The notes beneath the pieces are model-generated. The model did no database searches. It saw only the letters and a list, made by a program, of their open reading frames with translations, and had not been told where the DNA came from. A DNA stretch of 40,259 nucleotides from an uncultured bacterium (GTDB lineage: Bacteria; Bacteroidota; Bacteroidia; Bacteroidales; Bacteroidaceae). Location: the NCBI GenBank assembly GCA_945869305.1, contig CAMBOH010000008.1:1-40259 (forward strand). Reading direction: 5' to 3'. Within the stretch, counting starts at the first letter, position 1. Every line of letters starts with the position of its first letter. Shown one piece after another: positions 1 to 8,301 of the stretch. A program made the translations under genes and the position numbers.

Positions 1-1
1 T

Positions 2-119
2 ATTCAAGGTGAGAGGTGGCGTTGGTGCACTGGGAGAGCAGGCATCCTGCCTGCTTAAACGACAACAGCAGGCAGGATGCCTGCTCTCCCAGTGCACCTT
101 CGCTACCTCTCACCTCGAA
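2..119. repeat. Long imperfect inverted repeat (hairpin); perfect inner arms 24-54 / 68-98 with a 13-nt loop
   Basis: GGTGCACTGGGAGAGCAGGCATCCTGCCTGC (24-54) is exactly reverse-complementary to 68-98; pairing continues outward to about 2/119 with a few mismatches. Confidence 0.9.
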
Positions 120-171
120 CAACCCCCGTTTTGTGATAGGGCATTCTATAAGTCGGGCCAAACCGGATGCC

Positions 172-642
172 GGATTTACAGCTTCCTCCTAAAGTTGATT
201 CACCCCCTTTATATACGCTTTTTTAAAGTCGAAAAAATCCTTCAACCCTTCAGCCTACCCTTCATTCTTGTTGATACTCAGAGAGAAAATATCTGAAGGG
301 TTTGGATTTCAAACCCTTCAGACCCTTCAGCAACCCTTCAGCCGCCACAAGGCCGAGAACAGAAAAAAAGTAAGGCTGGGCCAGGTGTGACAACCCGACG
401 AGTTGTCGTGCCGAAGACTGGATTTGTACTTCACAAATCAGTGGGCCCGGAAAGAGCGTGGACGCTGAAGGGTTCCTGCACGGCTGAACCTTTCTGAAGG
501 GTTTGAAATCCAAACCCTTCAGCCTGTTTCCTTCTGAGTTTCAAAGGGAAAAGAGGACCGGCTGAAGGGTTGAAGGATTTTTACAAGGGTAAAAACGCGT
601 ATATAGTAGAGCGAAACTGCTTTGGGGCGATACTGTAAATCC
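172..642. repeat. About 470-bp imperfect inverted-repeat element (MITE-like, non-coding)
   Basis: GGATTTACAG (172-181) versus CTGTAAATCC (633-642); AATCCTTCAACCCTTCAGCC (236-255) versus its exact reverse complement (562-581); palindromes CTGAAGGGTTTG-N5-CAAACCCTTCAG at 293-321 and 494-522. Confidence 0.75.
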
Positions 643-766
643 AGCACAAAGCTTGGACTGGCGTTTACATATTTCGTAAATTGAACCGAGGGACAAACGC
701 AAGCGTTCCAGGATACTTAGAGAAAGGAAAGCTGTGCGCTACACCAAGTCCAGAACGCCCTGGAGC

Positions 767-3235
767 CTACTTCAGCTGTACAAGCCGGTTGTCGCGGAAC
801 GCCAGACGATAAGTCTTGCCCTTTCTGGTGTCGAACTGCAGCGTGCTGTTGCCATAGCGCACGCTGCATGGCACGCCCGACCCTGAAGTGATGCGCGCTT
901 CGGCCAGCACGCCGTTCTTCCAGCTGATATCGACTCCGAAATTGCCACGGGCGCGCAGGCCGCTGACTGTGCCCTCGCCCCAGGCATCGGGCAAGGAGGG
1001 CAAGAGGTCGATGCAGCCGGCATGGCTCTGCAGCAGCATTTCGGTAACACCCGCCGTACCGCCCAGATTACCGTCTATCTGGTAAGGCGGGTGTACGTCC
1101 CAGAGGTTGTCGGCCGTACCGTTCTTGAGCAGGTTGCCATAGAGCACATACGAATGGTTGCCATCGTGCAAGCGTGCCCACTGGTTGAGCTTCCAGCCCA
1201 TGCTCCAGCCGGTAGCACCGTCACCGCGGTGTTCGAGCACGACCCTTGAGGCCTGGGCCAGTTCGGGTGTGGTGAGCGGCGAAATGGTATGGCCGGGATG
1301 CAGGCCAAACAGGTGGTTGACGTGGCGGTGTTCGTCCTTCGGGTCGTCAATGTCCTGGCTCCACTCCATGAGCTGGCCGTAGCGTCCGATGCGATAAGGA
1401 GCGAGTTCATCGAGGATTTTCTGCCATTGTGCCACCTTGTCGGCATCGACGGAGAGCGTCTGGGCCGCTTCGATGCAGCGCAAGAGAATTTCGCGCACCA
1501 CAGCATGGGTGAAGGTCGTGCCTTCGTCGACCGGACCGTGTTCGGGCGAGGTAGAGGGAGCGGCCGTCAGGGTACCGTCGGGCTTGCGCCACAGGAAGTC
1601 CTCGCAGAAGAGGGCGCAGCCCTTCATGAGCGGATAGGCCGTTTCGCGCAGGAAGGAAACGTCGCGGGTGTAGTCGTAGTAGTCCCACAGGTGGATGGCC
1701 AACCACGAGGAGGCCATGGGGTTGTAGTTCCACGACATGTCGGCTCCTTCGAGCGGGGCGGTGAAGCCGAATATGTTGGCCGAGATGCCCGCTGCCCAGC
1801 CGCGCGCTCCCCAATATGCCTTAGCTGTCCGCTCGCCGGGTTTTTCGAGCAGCCGGATGAAGTCGGTCAGAGGCTGGGCACATTCGGCCAGATTGGTGGG
1901 CAGCGCGGGCCAGTAGTTCATCTGAAGGTTGATATTGTTGTGGTAGTCGACGCGCCAAGGTCCGTCGACATTGTTATGCCACATGCCCTGCAGGTTGGCG
2001 GGCAGGTTTCCGGGCCGCGACGAGGCGATGAGCAGATAGCGGCCGAACTGGTAGTAGAGGCTTTCGAGCGCACGGTCTTCGGCTCCTTTGCGATAGTCTG
2101 CCAGCCGCTGGTTGGTGGGCTTGTCGGAGCCGGCACCTGCAAGGCGGAGCTGCACGCGGTTGAACAGGGGCTGGTAGTCGCTCAGGTGGGCCTTGAGCAG
2201 GCGGGCATAGCCTTGGCGCTGGGCCTTGTCCAACCATTTTTTTGTGGTTTCATCGGGATTTACGCCCACATAGGCCAGCGGGTCGTTCCAGTCGGGGTCG
2301 TAGTTGGGGGCATAGTCCGTGTCGGCCGTGAGGAGCAGGTCGACGCGGTCGGCTCCGGTGATTTGCAGCTGGTTGTTGCTGTAGCTGCAGGTGCCTCCCT
2401 GGGGCATCACCTGCAGACGCACGGTGTAGCGCATGTGGTTGTTGTCGAGGCTGCCGCAATAGGTGAGACGGCCTTTGCCGTCGTAGCTGAACTTCCCTTC
2501 GCCTACGGGGCTGGGAGTATAGGCAATCTGCAGGTTCTGCCTGCCCGGCTGCGAGGCCGTGAAGCGTACGACCATGACATTGGCGGGATAGGACACGAAG
2601 GTCGTGCGGTTGAAGTGGGTGCCGTCGGCTGCGTCGAACGAGACTGTGGCCAGAGCGGAATCGAGCGACAAGGCCCTGCGGTAATGGCTCACGCCCGCCT
2701 CATCGATGCCTGTGACTATGCAGAGCTCGCCCATGGTGGTGAAGGAGCCGAAGCGGAACTGTGGCTCACCGGTGGCCTCGTAGGGCACAGTGCTGTTGAA
2801 ATTCTGCTGTGTGAGGTTAGCGGCCTTGTTCCAGTCTCCATCGAGAAAAGCCTGGCGTATTTCGGGCAGGAGGTGGGCCGACTGCTTGTTCTGCGACCAA
2901 TAGTCCTGAGGCCCTTTGGCCGTGTTGGGGCCACCCCGCCAGAGGGTCTTTTCGTTCAGCGTGTAGCGTTCGGTCGCAATGCTTCCCATCACGTTGCAGC
3001 CAATGCTGCCATTGCCCAGAGGCAGCGAACGTTGTTCCCATTCGGCATCGACATTCCAGTTCATGCCTCCCGCCGCGACGGGCTTTTGCTTTCCGCGCTG
3101 GTCGTCAGGAATGCCCTGCCACCAGCAGGCACGTCCCTTGAGCGAAGTAGGTTCGTCGAACCACACTACTTGCTGGGCTTGCAAGGTGGTGCAGCCCAGA
3201 CAGGATAGCCACAGAAGGGCTGTTCTCATGTTCAT
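767..3235 (-). CDS. Secreted glycoside hydrolase family 95 protein (alpha-L-fucosidase-like)
   Basis: 822-aa ORF with signal peptide; WFDEPTSLKGRACWWQG... PLGNGSIGCNVMGSIATERYTLNEKTLWRGGP, NLQGMWHNNVDGPWRVDYHNNINLQMNYWPALPTNLAEC and DNLWDVHPPYQIDGNLGGTAGVTEMLLQS are GH95-type motifs. Confidence 0.93.
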   Translation of the reverse strand: MNMRTALLWLSCLGCTTLQAQQVVWFDEPTSLKGRACWWQGIPDDQRGKQKPVAAGGMNWNVDAEWEQRSLPLGNGSIGCNVMGSIATERYTLNEKTLWRGGPNTAKGPQDYWSQNKQSAHLLPEIRQAFLDGDWNKAANLTQQNFNSTVPYEATGEPQFRFGSFTTMGELCIVTGIDEAGVSHYRRALSLDSALATVSFDAADGTHFNRTTFVSYPANVMVVRFTASQPGRQNLQIAYTPSPVGEGKFSYDGKGRLTYCGSLDNNHMRYTVRLQVMPQGGTCSYSNNQLQITGADRVDLLLTADTDYAPNYDPDWNDPLAYVGVNPDETTKKWLDKAQRQGYARLLKAHLSDYQPLFNRVQLRLAGAGSDKPTNQRLADYRKGAEDRALESLYYQFGRYLLIASSRPGNLPANLQGMWHNNVDGPWRVDYHNNINLQMNYWPALPTNLAECAQPLTDFIRLLEKPGERTAKAYWGARGWAAGISANIFGFTAPLEGADMSWNYNPMASSWLAIHLWDYYDYTRDVSFLRETAYPLMKGCALFCEDFLWRKPDGTLTAAPSTSPEHGPVDEGTTFTHAVVREILLRCIEAAQTLSVDADKVAQWQKILDELAPYRIGRYGQLMEWSQDIDDPKDEHRHVNHLFGLHPGHTISPLTTPELAQASRVVLEHRGDGATGWSMGWKLNQWARLHDGNHSYVLYGNLLKNGTADNLWDVHPPYQIDGNLGGTAGVTEMLLQSHAGCIDLLPSLPDAWGEGTVSGLRARGNFGVDISWKNGVLAEARITSGSGVPCSVRYGNSTLQFDTRKGKTYRLAFRDNRLVQLK

Positions 3236-3279
3236 AAGCTATGCGATTTAAGGTTTAAACGTCAGATTATCAGGTTATG

Positions 3280-3309
3280 AGGTTTTCAGGTTATGAGGTT
3301 ATAAAGTCA
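3280..3309. repeat. Short AGGTTATGAGGTT repeats, related to the intergenic repeat at 16970-16991
   Basis: caggttatgaggttttcaggttatgaggttataaagt; the AGGTTATGAGGTTATAAAGT core recurs as its reverse complement upstream of rnc. Confidence 0.6.
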
Positions 3310-3372
3310 CTCATGGAGTGGCAGAGCCTCCGGCCTGGCTTATTGTCATGTTATATTCCCATGCCTGCTCCC

Positions 3373-4305
3373 CTACACGCGCTGCTCCACGAAATAGCGC
3401 GGACGGCGCTTCACCTCCTTATAGATCTTGCCCACATACTCGCCGATGATGCCGCAGGCCAGGAGCAAGGCACCGCCTATGAACCACAGGCTGACCAACA
3501 GGGAGGTCCAACCGGCAATGGCCCGGCCCTCGAAGTAGGCACACACGCCGTAGATGATGGCGCAGAAAGAGATGAACATGAAGAGCAGGCCGAGCAGGCT
3601 GATGTACTGCAGCGGGCGCACCGAGAAGGAGGTGATGCCGTCGATGGCGAAGCTCAGCATCTTGCCGAACGGATACTTCGACTCGCCGGCAAAGCGTTCG
3701 CTGCGGTCGTAGTAGACCGTGGCGGTGGGGAAACCAAGCGAGGCTACCATGCCACGCAGGAAGAGGTTGCGCTCCGGAAAAGACACCAGTGCCTGCAAGG
3801 CCCTCCGGCTCATCAGCCTGAAGTCGGCATGGTTATACACCATGTCGCCGTTCATGCGCCGCATGAGCGAATAGAAGGCCAGGGCGGTGGTGCGCTTGAA
3901 GACGGTGTCGGTCTTGCGCTCACGGCGCACGCCAAACACGATGTCAGCCCCTTCGAGCCAATGGTCCACCATCTGGAATATGGCCTGCACGTCGTCCTGC
4001 AGGTCGGCATCGATGCTTACAGCCGCATCGGCCTCGGCTGCTGCCACTTCCAGACCAGCCCACAAAGCCTGCTGGTGGCCCACGTTGTGTGCCAGCTTGA
4101 GCCCGCCCACCTGTTTGTGGGCTGCCGCAGCCTGCTGCACCTGCTGCCAGGTATGGTCACGGCTGCCGTCGTCGACATAGAGTATGCCGGCCTCGTCTAC
4201 CTTGCCTTGAGCTGTCAGCTGCCCGGCCACCGACAAGAGTCTCCGTGTGGTTTCGGCCAGCACGGCCTCCTCGTTGTAACAGGGAACGACTATCAGGAGT
4301 TTCAT
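3373..4305 (-). CDS. Glycosyltransferase family 2 (DPM1/GtrB-like) membrane protein
   Basis: MKLLIVVPCYNEEAVLAETTRRLL, DDGSRDHTW, SIDADLQDD, two C-terminal TM helices; start trimmed to internal Met at 4305. Confidence 0.92.
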   Translation of the reverse strand: MKLLIVVPCYNEEAVLAETTRRLLSVAGQLTAQGKVDEAGILYVDDGSRDHTWQQVQQAAAAHKQVGGLKLAHNVGHQQALWAGLEVAAAEADAAVSIDADLQDDVQAIFQMVDHWLEGADIVFGVRRERKTDTVFKRTTALAFYSLMRRMNGDMVYNHADFRLMSRRALQALVSFPERNLFLRGMVASLGFPTATVYYDRSERFAGESKYPFGKMLSFAIDGITSFSVRPLQYISLLGLLFMFISFCAIIYGVCAYFEGRAIAGWTSLLVSLWFIGGALLLACGIIGEYVGKIYKEVKRRPRYFVEQRV

Positions 4306-4407
4306 GGTATGTTGAGCTTTTGGGATTGGAGCTTTTTGAAGATTGGGACCGGGGCCTTCAGCGGTTAGCCGGCAGACAGCTGCCTGCCTTCGCCCCATGT
4401 CTGGAGG

Positions 4408-4791
4408 CTATTTCGCGCGCTGGTGTCTGAACACCCAGCGGACCAGCACGAAGTTGAAGGGGACCGCGATGGCAAACACGGGGACAGGTGCCCAGCCCGA
4501 CGGCACGCCGAGCCACAACACAATGTTGAGCAGCACCATGTGGAGCAGGTAGTTGACCACATTGGCCCCTGCCATGCCCCACAGCTTGGTCCACGACGGA
4601 CGGCTGCCGAAGGTGAAGCGGGCTGTCAGGAAGAAGTTGAACACGAAGCCCAACAGGTAGCCCAGCGTGTAGGCCACACCCAGCGGCACGCAGCCGCGCA
4701 ACAGCCAATAGGTGCCGTAGTGCAATGCTGTGGCGGCCGTGCCCACCAGCACAAAGCGCAGCGACTCGCCAACCACCTTTCTCCGCTTCAT
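4408..4791 (-). CDS. GtrA family protein (putative polyprenyl-linked sugar flippase)
   Basis: 127 aa with four hydrophobic segments; RFVLVGTAATALHYGTYWLL and YTLGYLLGFVFNFFLTARFTF are GtrA-like; start overlaps upstream stop by 4 nt (ATGA). Confidence 0.9.
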   Translation of the reverse strand: MKRRKVVGESLRFVLVGTAATALHYGTYWLLRGCVPLGVAYTLGYLLGFVFNFFLTARFTFGSRPSWTKLWGMAGANVVNYLLHMVLLNIVLWLGVPSGWAPVPVFAIAVPFNFVLVRWVFRHQRAK

Positions 4792-6506
4792 GGCCGGTCA
4801 AAGTGATAGAAGTAGAGCATACGGCGGTCGTCGCAGCTGCGGTGGTTGAAGTCGGCCACCAGCCGGACACGATAGTCGGGATAGCGCTGCCTGAAGGCTT
4901 CGATGTCGTTGTCGCCCGTCAGCAGATAGCCGCTGCGGGGCATGAAGGCTGTGAAAGGCACCACGCGGTCGCCCAGATAGTAGTTGATGGTGAACGGGTG
5001 GAGCGGGTTGCCGGGCACTACGTCCGTGCGGAAGGAATAGACCAGCCCCTCGGGGACTGTGCGCCTCACGAACTCGGCCTGCGGCTTGTCGCTCTTGGTG
5101 TTGAGCACCAAAGGCTGGTAGACGGCATCAAGGCTGACAAACAAGGCAAACACCAGGGCTATCATGGCATAGAGCCTGCGCGCATAGGCCCGGCTGTCGT
5201 GGCCGCGCACCTTCATATAGGCCCACACGGCCACCACAGGCAGCAGGCAGAGGAACCAGTCAACGAGTGACAGAGGCGTGCTGCTCAAGGCGCGCAGCAT
5301 GGCCTGGTTCTGGGCTGCATGGCTGCCGCTTCCCAACCAGCTTTCGGGCATACAGCCCGTGCGAACGACTATAAAAACTACGGTGAGCAGCACGGCCAGC
5401 ACGGCCAGGGAATGGCCGAAGGCCCGCAACACATTACCGTGGCGGTCACGCAGCCAAAGGAGCAGCTCGGCCAGATAGTAAGACAGGAAGGGGTAGACGG
5501 GCAGCAGGTAGACGCTGCGTTTGCTTTTGGGTATGCAGTAGAACACGAAGATGACGGCAAACGACAGGAAGGTGAACAGGCGCACAGGGTCAACCGTGCG
5601 GACGTGGAGCCGCAAGCGGTGCCACCATTCGGCCGGCTGGATGCGCGGCTTGCGCCAACGCACCACGAACAAGGCGCACAGCACCAGCAGGGTGTAGGGC
5701 ACAAAGCCGACCACGAGGGTCATCACGTTGTAGGGCCAGGGATTGACGTGGCTTTCGTAGGACATCTTGCCGAGCAGGCGCAGCACATTCTCCTCGTACA
5801 CCAAGTCGAGGAAACGCTGCCCGCCCTGTTGCCATGCGGCTACGTACCACAGGCCCGACAGCAGGCAGGCCAGCAGGGCCACACCCGCCAGACGCAGGAA
5901 TGTACGCCAGAAGCCATAGCCGCGCAACAGGCAGAAGATGCCTATCACCAAGCAGGGCAGGCCCAGCCCCACCGGTCCTTTCGACAGGAAGGCTCCCACC
6001 AGACAGAGCAGTGCCAACCAAGGCATGCCCTGCAGGTTGCGCTCGGTCCAACGGTAGAGGCTGTAGAGGGCCGACACGATCATGAGGGTGAGCACCATGT
6101 CAACGCGGCAGGCCACACCGGCACGGTGTACCTCGAAGTTCGACAGGGTGACCAAGGCAGCCAGCAAGGCCACTTCGGCGCCGCGCCGCTTGGCGTAGAA
6201 CACATAGCCTGCCAGCACCATGAACGACAAGGCCAAGGCGCTGGGCAAACGGGAGGTGAACTCCGACACACCGCCACACAGCCATGACACAAGGGCCACC
6301 GCCCAGTGGAACAAAGGGGGCTTGTAGGCCAGGTCCACGCCGTTGTTTACGGGCAGAATCCAGTTGCCGTCCTGCAACATGGAGAGTGCCACGACGGCCT
6401 CTCGGGGCTCGCCGCGCGTGTTGAAGAGCGTTTCGCCCAGAAAGGGGAAGAGCGTACAGGCACACAGGGCCGCCAACAGCCAGAAGTGCTTCTTGGATAT
6501 TTCCAT
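4788..6506 (-). CDS. ArnT/PMT-like GT-C glycosyltransferase, polytopic membrane protein
   Basis: ETLFNTRGEPREAVVALSMLQDGNWILPVNNGVDLAYKPPLFHW resembles ArnT-like first-loop motifs; many TM helices. Confidence 0.88.
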   Translation of the reverse strand: MEISKKHFWLLAALCACTLFPFLGETLFNTRGEPREAVVALSMLQDGNWILPVNNGVDLAYKPPLFHWAVALVSWLCGGVSEFTSRLPSALALSFMVLAGYVFYAKRRGAEVALLAALVTLSNFEVHRAGVACRVDMVLTLMIVSALYSLYRWTERNLQGMPWLALLCLVGAFLSKGPVGLGLPCLVIGIFCLLRGYGFWRTFLRLAGVALLACLLSGLWYVAAWQQGGQRFLDLVYEENVLRLLGKMSYESHVNPWPYNVMTLVVGFVPYTLLVLCALFVVRWRKPRIQPAEWWHRLRLHVRTVDPVRLFTFLSFAVIFVFYCIPKSKRSVYLLPVYPFLSYYLAELLLWLRDRHGNVLRAFGHSLAVLAVLLTVVFIVVRTGCMPESWLGSGSHAAQNQAMLRALSSTPLSLVDWFLCLLPVVAVWAYMKVRGHDSRAYARRLYAMIALVFALFVSLDAVYQPLVLNTKSDKPQAEFVRRTVPEGLVYSFRTDVVPGNPLHPFTINYYLGDRVVPFTAFMPRSGYLLTGDNDIEAFRQRYPDYRVRLVADFNHRSCDDRRMLYFYHFDRP

Positions 6507-6527
6507 GGGTGGGATGTGCTTGGTGTG

Positions 6528-7676
6528 TCACTTGGTTTGTCCGCCCACTTCCTTCACCAAATAAATCTGGGTGGGCAGGTGGTCAGAATAACCGTTGAGC
6601 CATACGCCTCCGGCATGGGTTCGGAGCGGGTTGCCCTTGTAGCGTCCTTCCTGCTGGAACAGGTAGTCGCGCATGAAGATGGCATGTTGGTAGAACTTGA
6701 GAGTGGTGCGGTCCTTGCCCACGAGGTTGCCCGACACGACAATCTGGTCGAAGAGGTTCCACTGTCCGTTGTAGAGCAAGGTGCCCTGCCCTACCTTATA
6801 CAAGGTGTTGTACCAGGGATTGTACATGTCGGTCGGCTTCTTGACCTTGCCCGGTTCGCTCACGCAGCCCAACTGGACTGTCATGCTCTTGTTGTTGGGG
6901 TCGTCGTTCATGTCGCCCATCACAACCACCTTTGAGTCGGGCTCGGCAGCCATCAGGGCCAGCACCAGCTGACGCACCTGGAAGCCTGCGCGCTGGCGCA
7001 CCTCATCGCCCGCAGCGCGCGAAGGCCAATGGTTCACGATGAAGTGGATGCGCTCGCCGGCCAGGCGGCCGCTCATGACCAGGAAACCACGCGTGATGTG
7101 GGTCGTGTCGCCCTTCAGTTCCGTGTAGGCCTGGACCTTGCCCTCGCTGTCGGTGTAGAAGCCCAGCAGCGGGTCGTCAATCCGTCCGCTCGGCGCATAG
7201 TAATAAGGTACGATCATGCTGCTTTCGAGCTGGAAGAAACGGGGGTTGTAGAAGAAGGCGCACTCAACGCCGCGGCGGTCCACGCCAGGATAGTCAACAT
7301 AACGCCAGCCGCGCTTGGCCAGTTCGGGTTGCTTCAGCAGGTCCTGAAGCACACGCTCGTTTTCCACCTCTGAGAGCCCCACTACAGCGGGTCCCATGGG
7401 CAGCTTGTCGGTGCAAAGCTCTGAGAGCACACGGGCCATGTTGTGTAGCTTGGCCTCATACTTCATCTTGCCCCACTGGTTGGTGCCGTCGGGCAGGTAC
7501 TCGTAGTCGTTCTTTCCGGCATCGTGGATCGTATCGAACATGTTTTCGAGGTTGTAGAAGGCCACGCCGTACACGGCATAGCTCTTTTGGCCGGGAGCCT
7601 GCTGCCGCTGTGAGAAAGAGGTAAGGGTGAAGAGCGCGAGCAGTAGCAGCGCGAAGGGAAAGGTTGAACGTTTCAT
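6528..7676 (-). CDS. Secreted endonuclease/exonuclease/phosphatase (EEP) family protein
   Basis: Signal peptide MKRSTFPFALLLLALFTLTSFSQ; AFYNLENMFDT, VVGLSEVENERVLQDLL, VNHWPSRAAGDEVRQRAGFQVRQLV, VVMGDMNDDPNN, YSDHLPTQIYL are EEP motifs; start trimmed to internal Met at 7676. Confidence 0.92.
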   Translation of the reverse strand: MKRSTFPFALLLLALFTLTSFSQRQQAPGQKSYAVYGVAFYNLENMFDTIHDAGKNDYEYLPDGTNQWGKMKYEAKLHNMARVLSELCTDKLPMGPAVVGLSEVENERVLQDLLKQPELAKRGWRYVDYPGVDRRGVECAFFYNPRFFQLESSMIVPYYYAPSGRIDDPLLGFYTDSEGKVQAYTELKGDTTHITRGFLVMSGRLAGERIHFIVNHWPSRAAGDEVRQRAGFQVRQLVLALMAAEPDSKVVVMGDMNDDPNNKSMTVQLGCVSEPGKVKKPTDMYNPWYNTLYKVGQGTLLYNGQWNLFDQIVVSGNLVGKDRTTLKFYQHAIFMRDYLFQQEGRYKGNPLRTHAGGVWLNGYSDHLPTQIYLVKEVGGQTK

Positions 7677-7812
7677 GCTGATTATGTAAGGTTTCTTGTC
7701 GTAGGCAGATGCGCCGTACCGCATGGGGCGGCACAGCGGGTAAAAAGGTTCGGGGCAGGGACAACTCCTCACGGTCTTCCATGGAAAAAGGGCCTGCGGG
7801 GAATGGGCGGAC

Positions 7813-7896
7813 GGAGTGCCGAGTTGTTTCGACGGAGTGCCGAGTCGTAAAACCCAAGTGCCGAGTTGTTTCGACGAAACGCCGGACTACAGCCAA
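7813..7896. repeat. Degenerate tandem array of a 21-bp repeat (AGTGCCGAGTTGTTTCGACGG), 3 units plus a decayed fourth
   Basis: Units at 7813, 7834, 7855 (21-nt spacing) and a diverged one at 7876; core is the reverse complement of the ACAACTCGGCACTT unit at 27680-27868. Confidence 0.8.
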
Positions 7897-8012
7897 ACCT
7901 GCCTGTCCTAAACGGCGGCAAATATCTTAAAAAAAAACGAGAACTGCGAACAAAAACAGGGGTTGAGGGGAAGATTTCACGGAGCTGTAACAAAGCAGCC
8001 TGTTTTTTTTAC

Positions 8013-8020
8013 TATTTTTG
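8013..8020 (+). promoter_or_regulatory. Bacteroidetes -7 box (TATTTTTG) for the TonB receptor gene
   Basis: Matches TAnnTTTG; about 280 nt upstream of the likely start; no clear -33 element. Confidence 0.45.
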
Positions 8021-8301
8021 CGGCGTGCAAGATGATGCAGGCGGATGTACCGCCCGACTCGTTTTTGCAGCATGGCCAAGTCCGATGCGCCCGGGAGCAG
8101 GAGGCCTCTCCCCCGAAGTACACCCATGAAGGGACGGAGGCCTCTGCCACATGGGTCTGTCGGCAACGATACGCCTGTCACGGGCCAGCCTGCTTCTTGC
8201 CTTTTCTGCCAACCGGATTCTATCTTCCACTGATTATTACAGCGTGTCCGAAACAGCTGTCGTTGATTCGGCACGCCCCATTTAGCGTTTTTATTGCCAA
8301 T

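Noticed and set aside
1289-3208. 639-aa plus-strand ORF opposite the GH95 gene
   Set aside because: Antisense shadow ORF in GC-rich coding DNA; composition is low-complexity Val/Gly/His-rich and the minus-strand frame encodes a clear GH95 protein.
8020-8300. Cobalamin or other known riboswitch upstream of the TonB receptor
   Set aside because: I could not find the conserved core motifs by eye; retained only as an unassigned structured leader pending an Infernal scan.
7963-8301. Extended N-terminus of the TonB receptor from 7963
   Set aside because: A clean signal peptide begins at 8302 and the -7 box lies at 8013 inside the supposed coding region.
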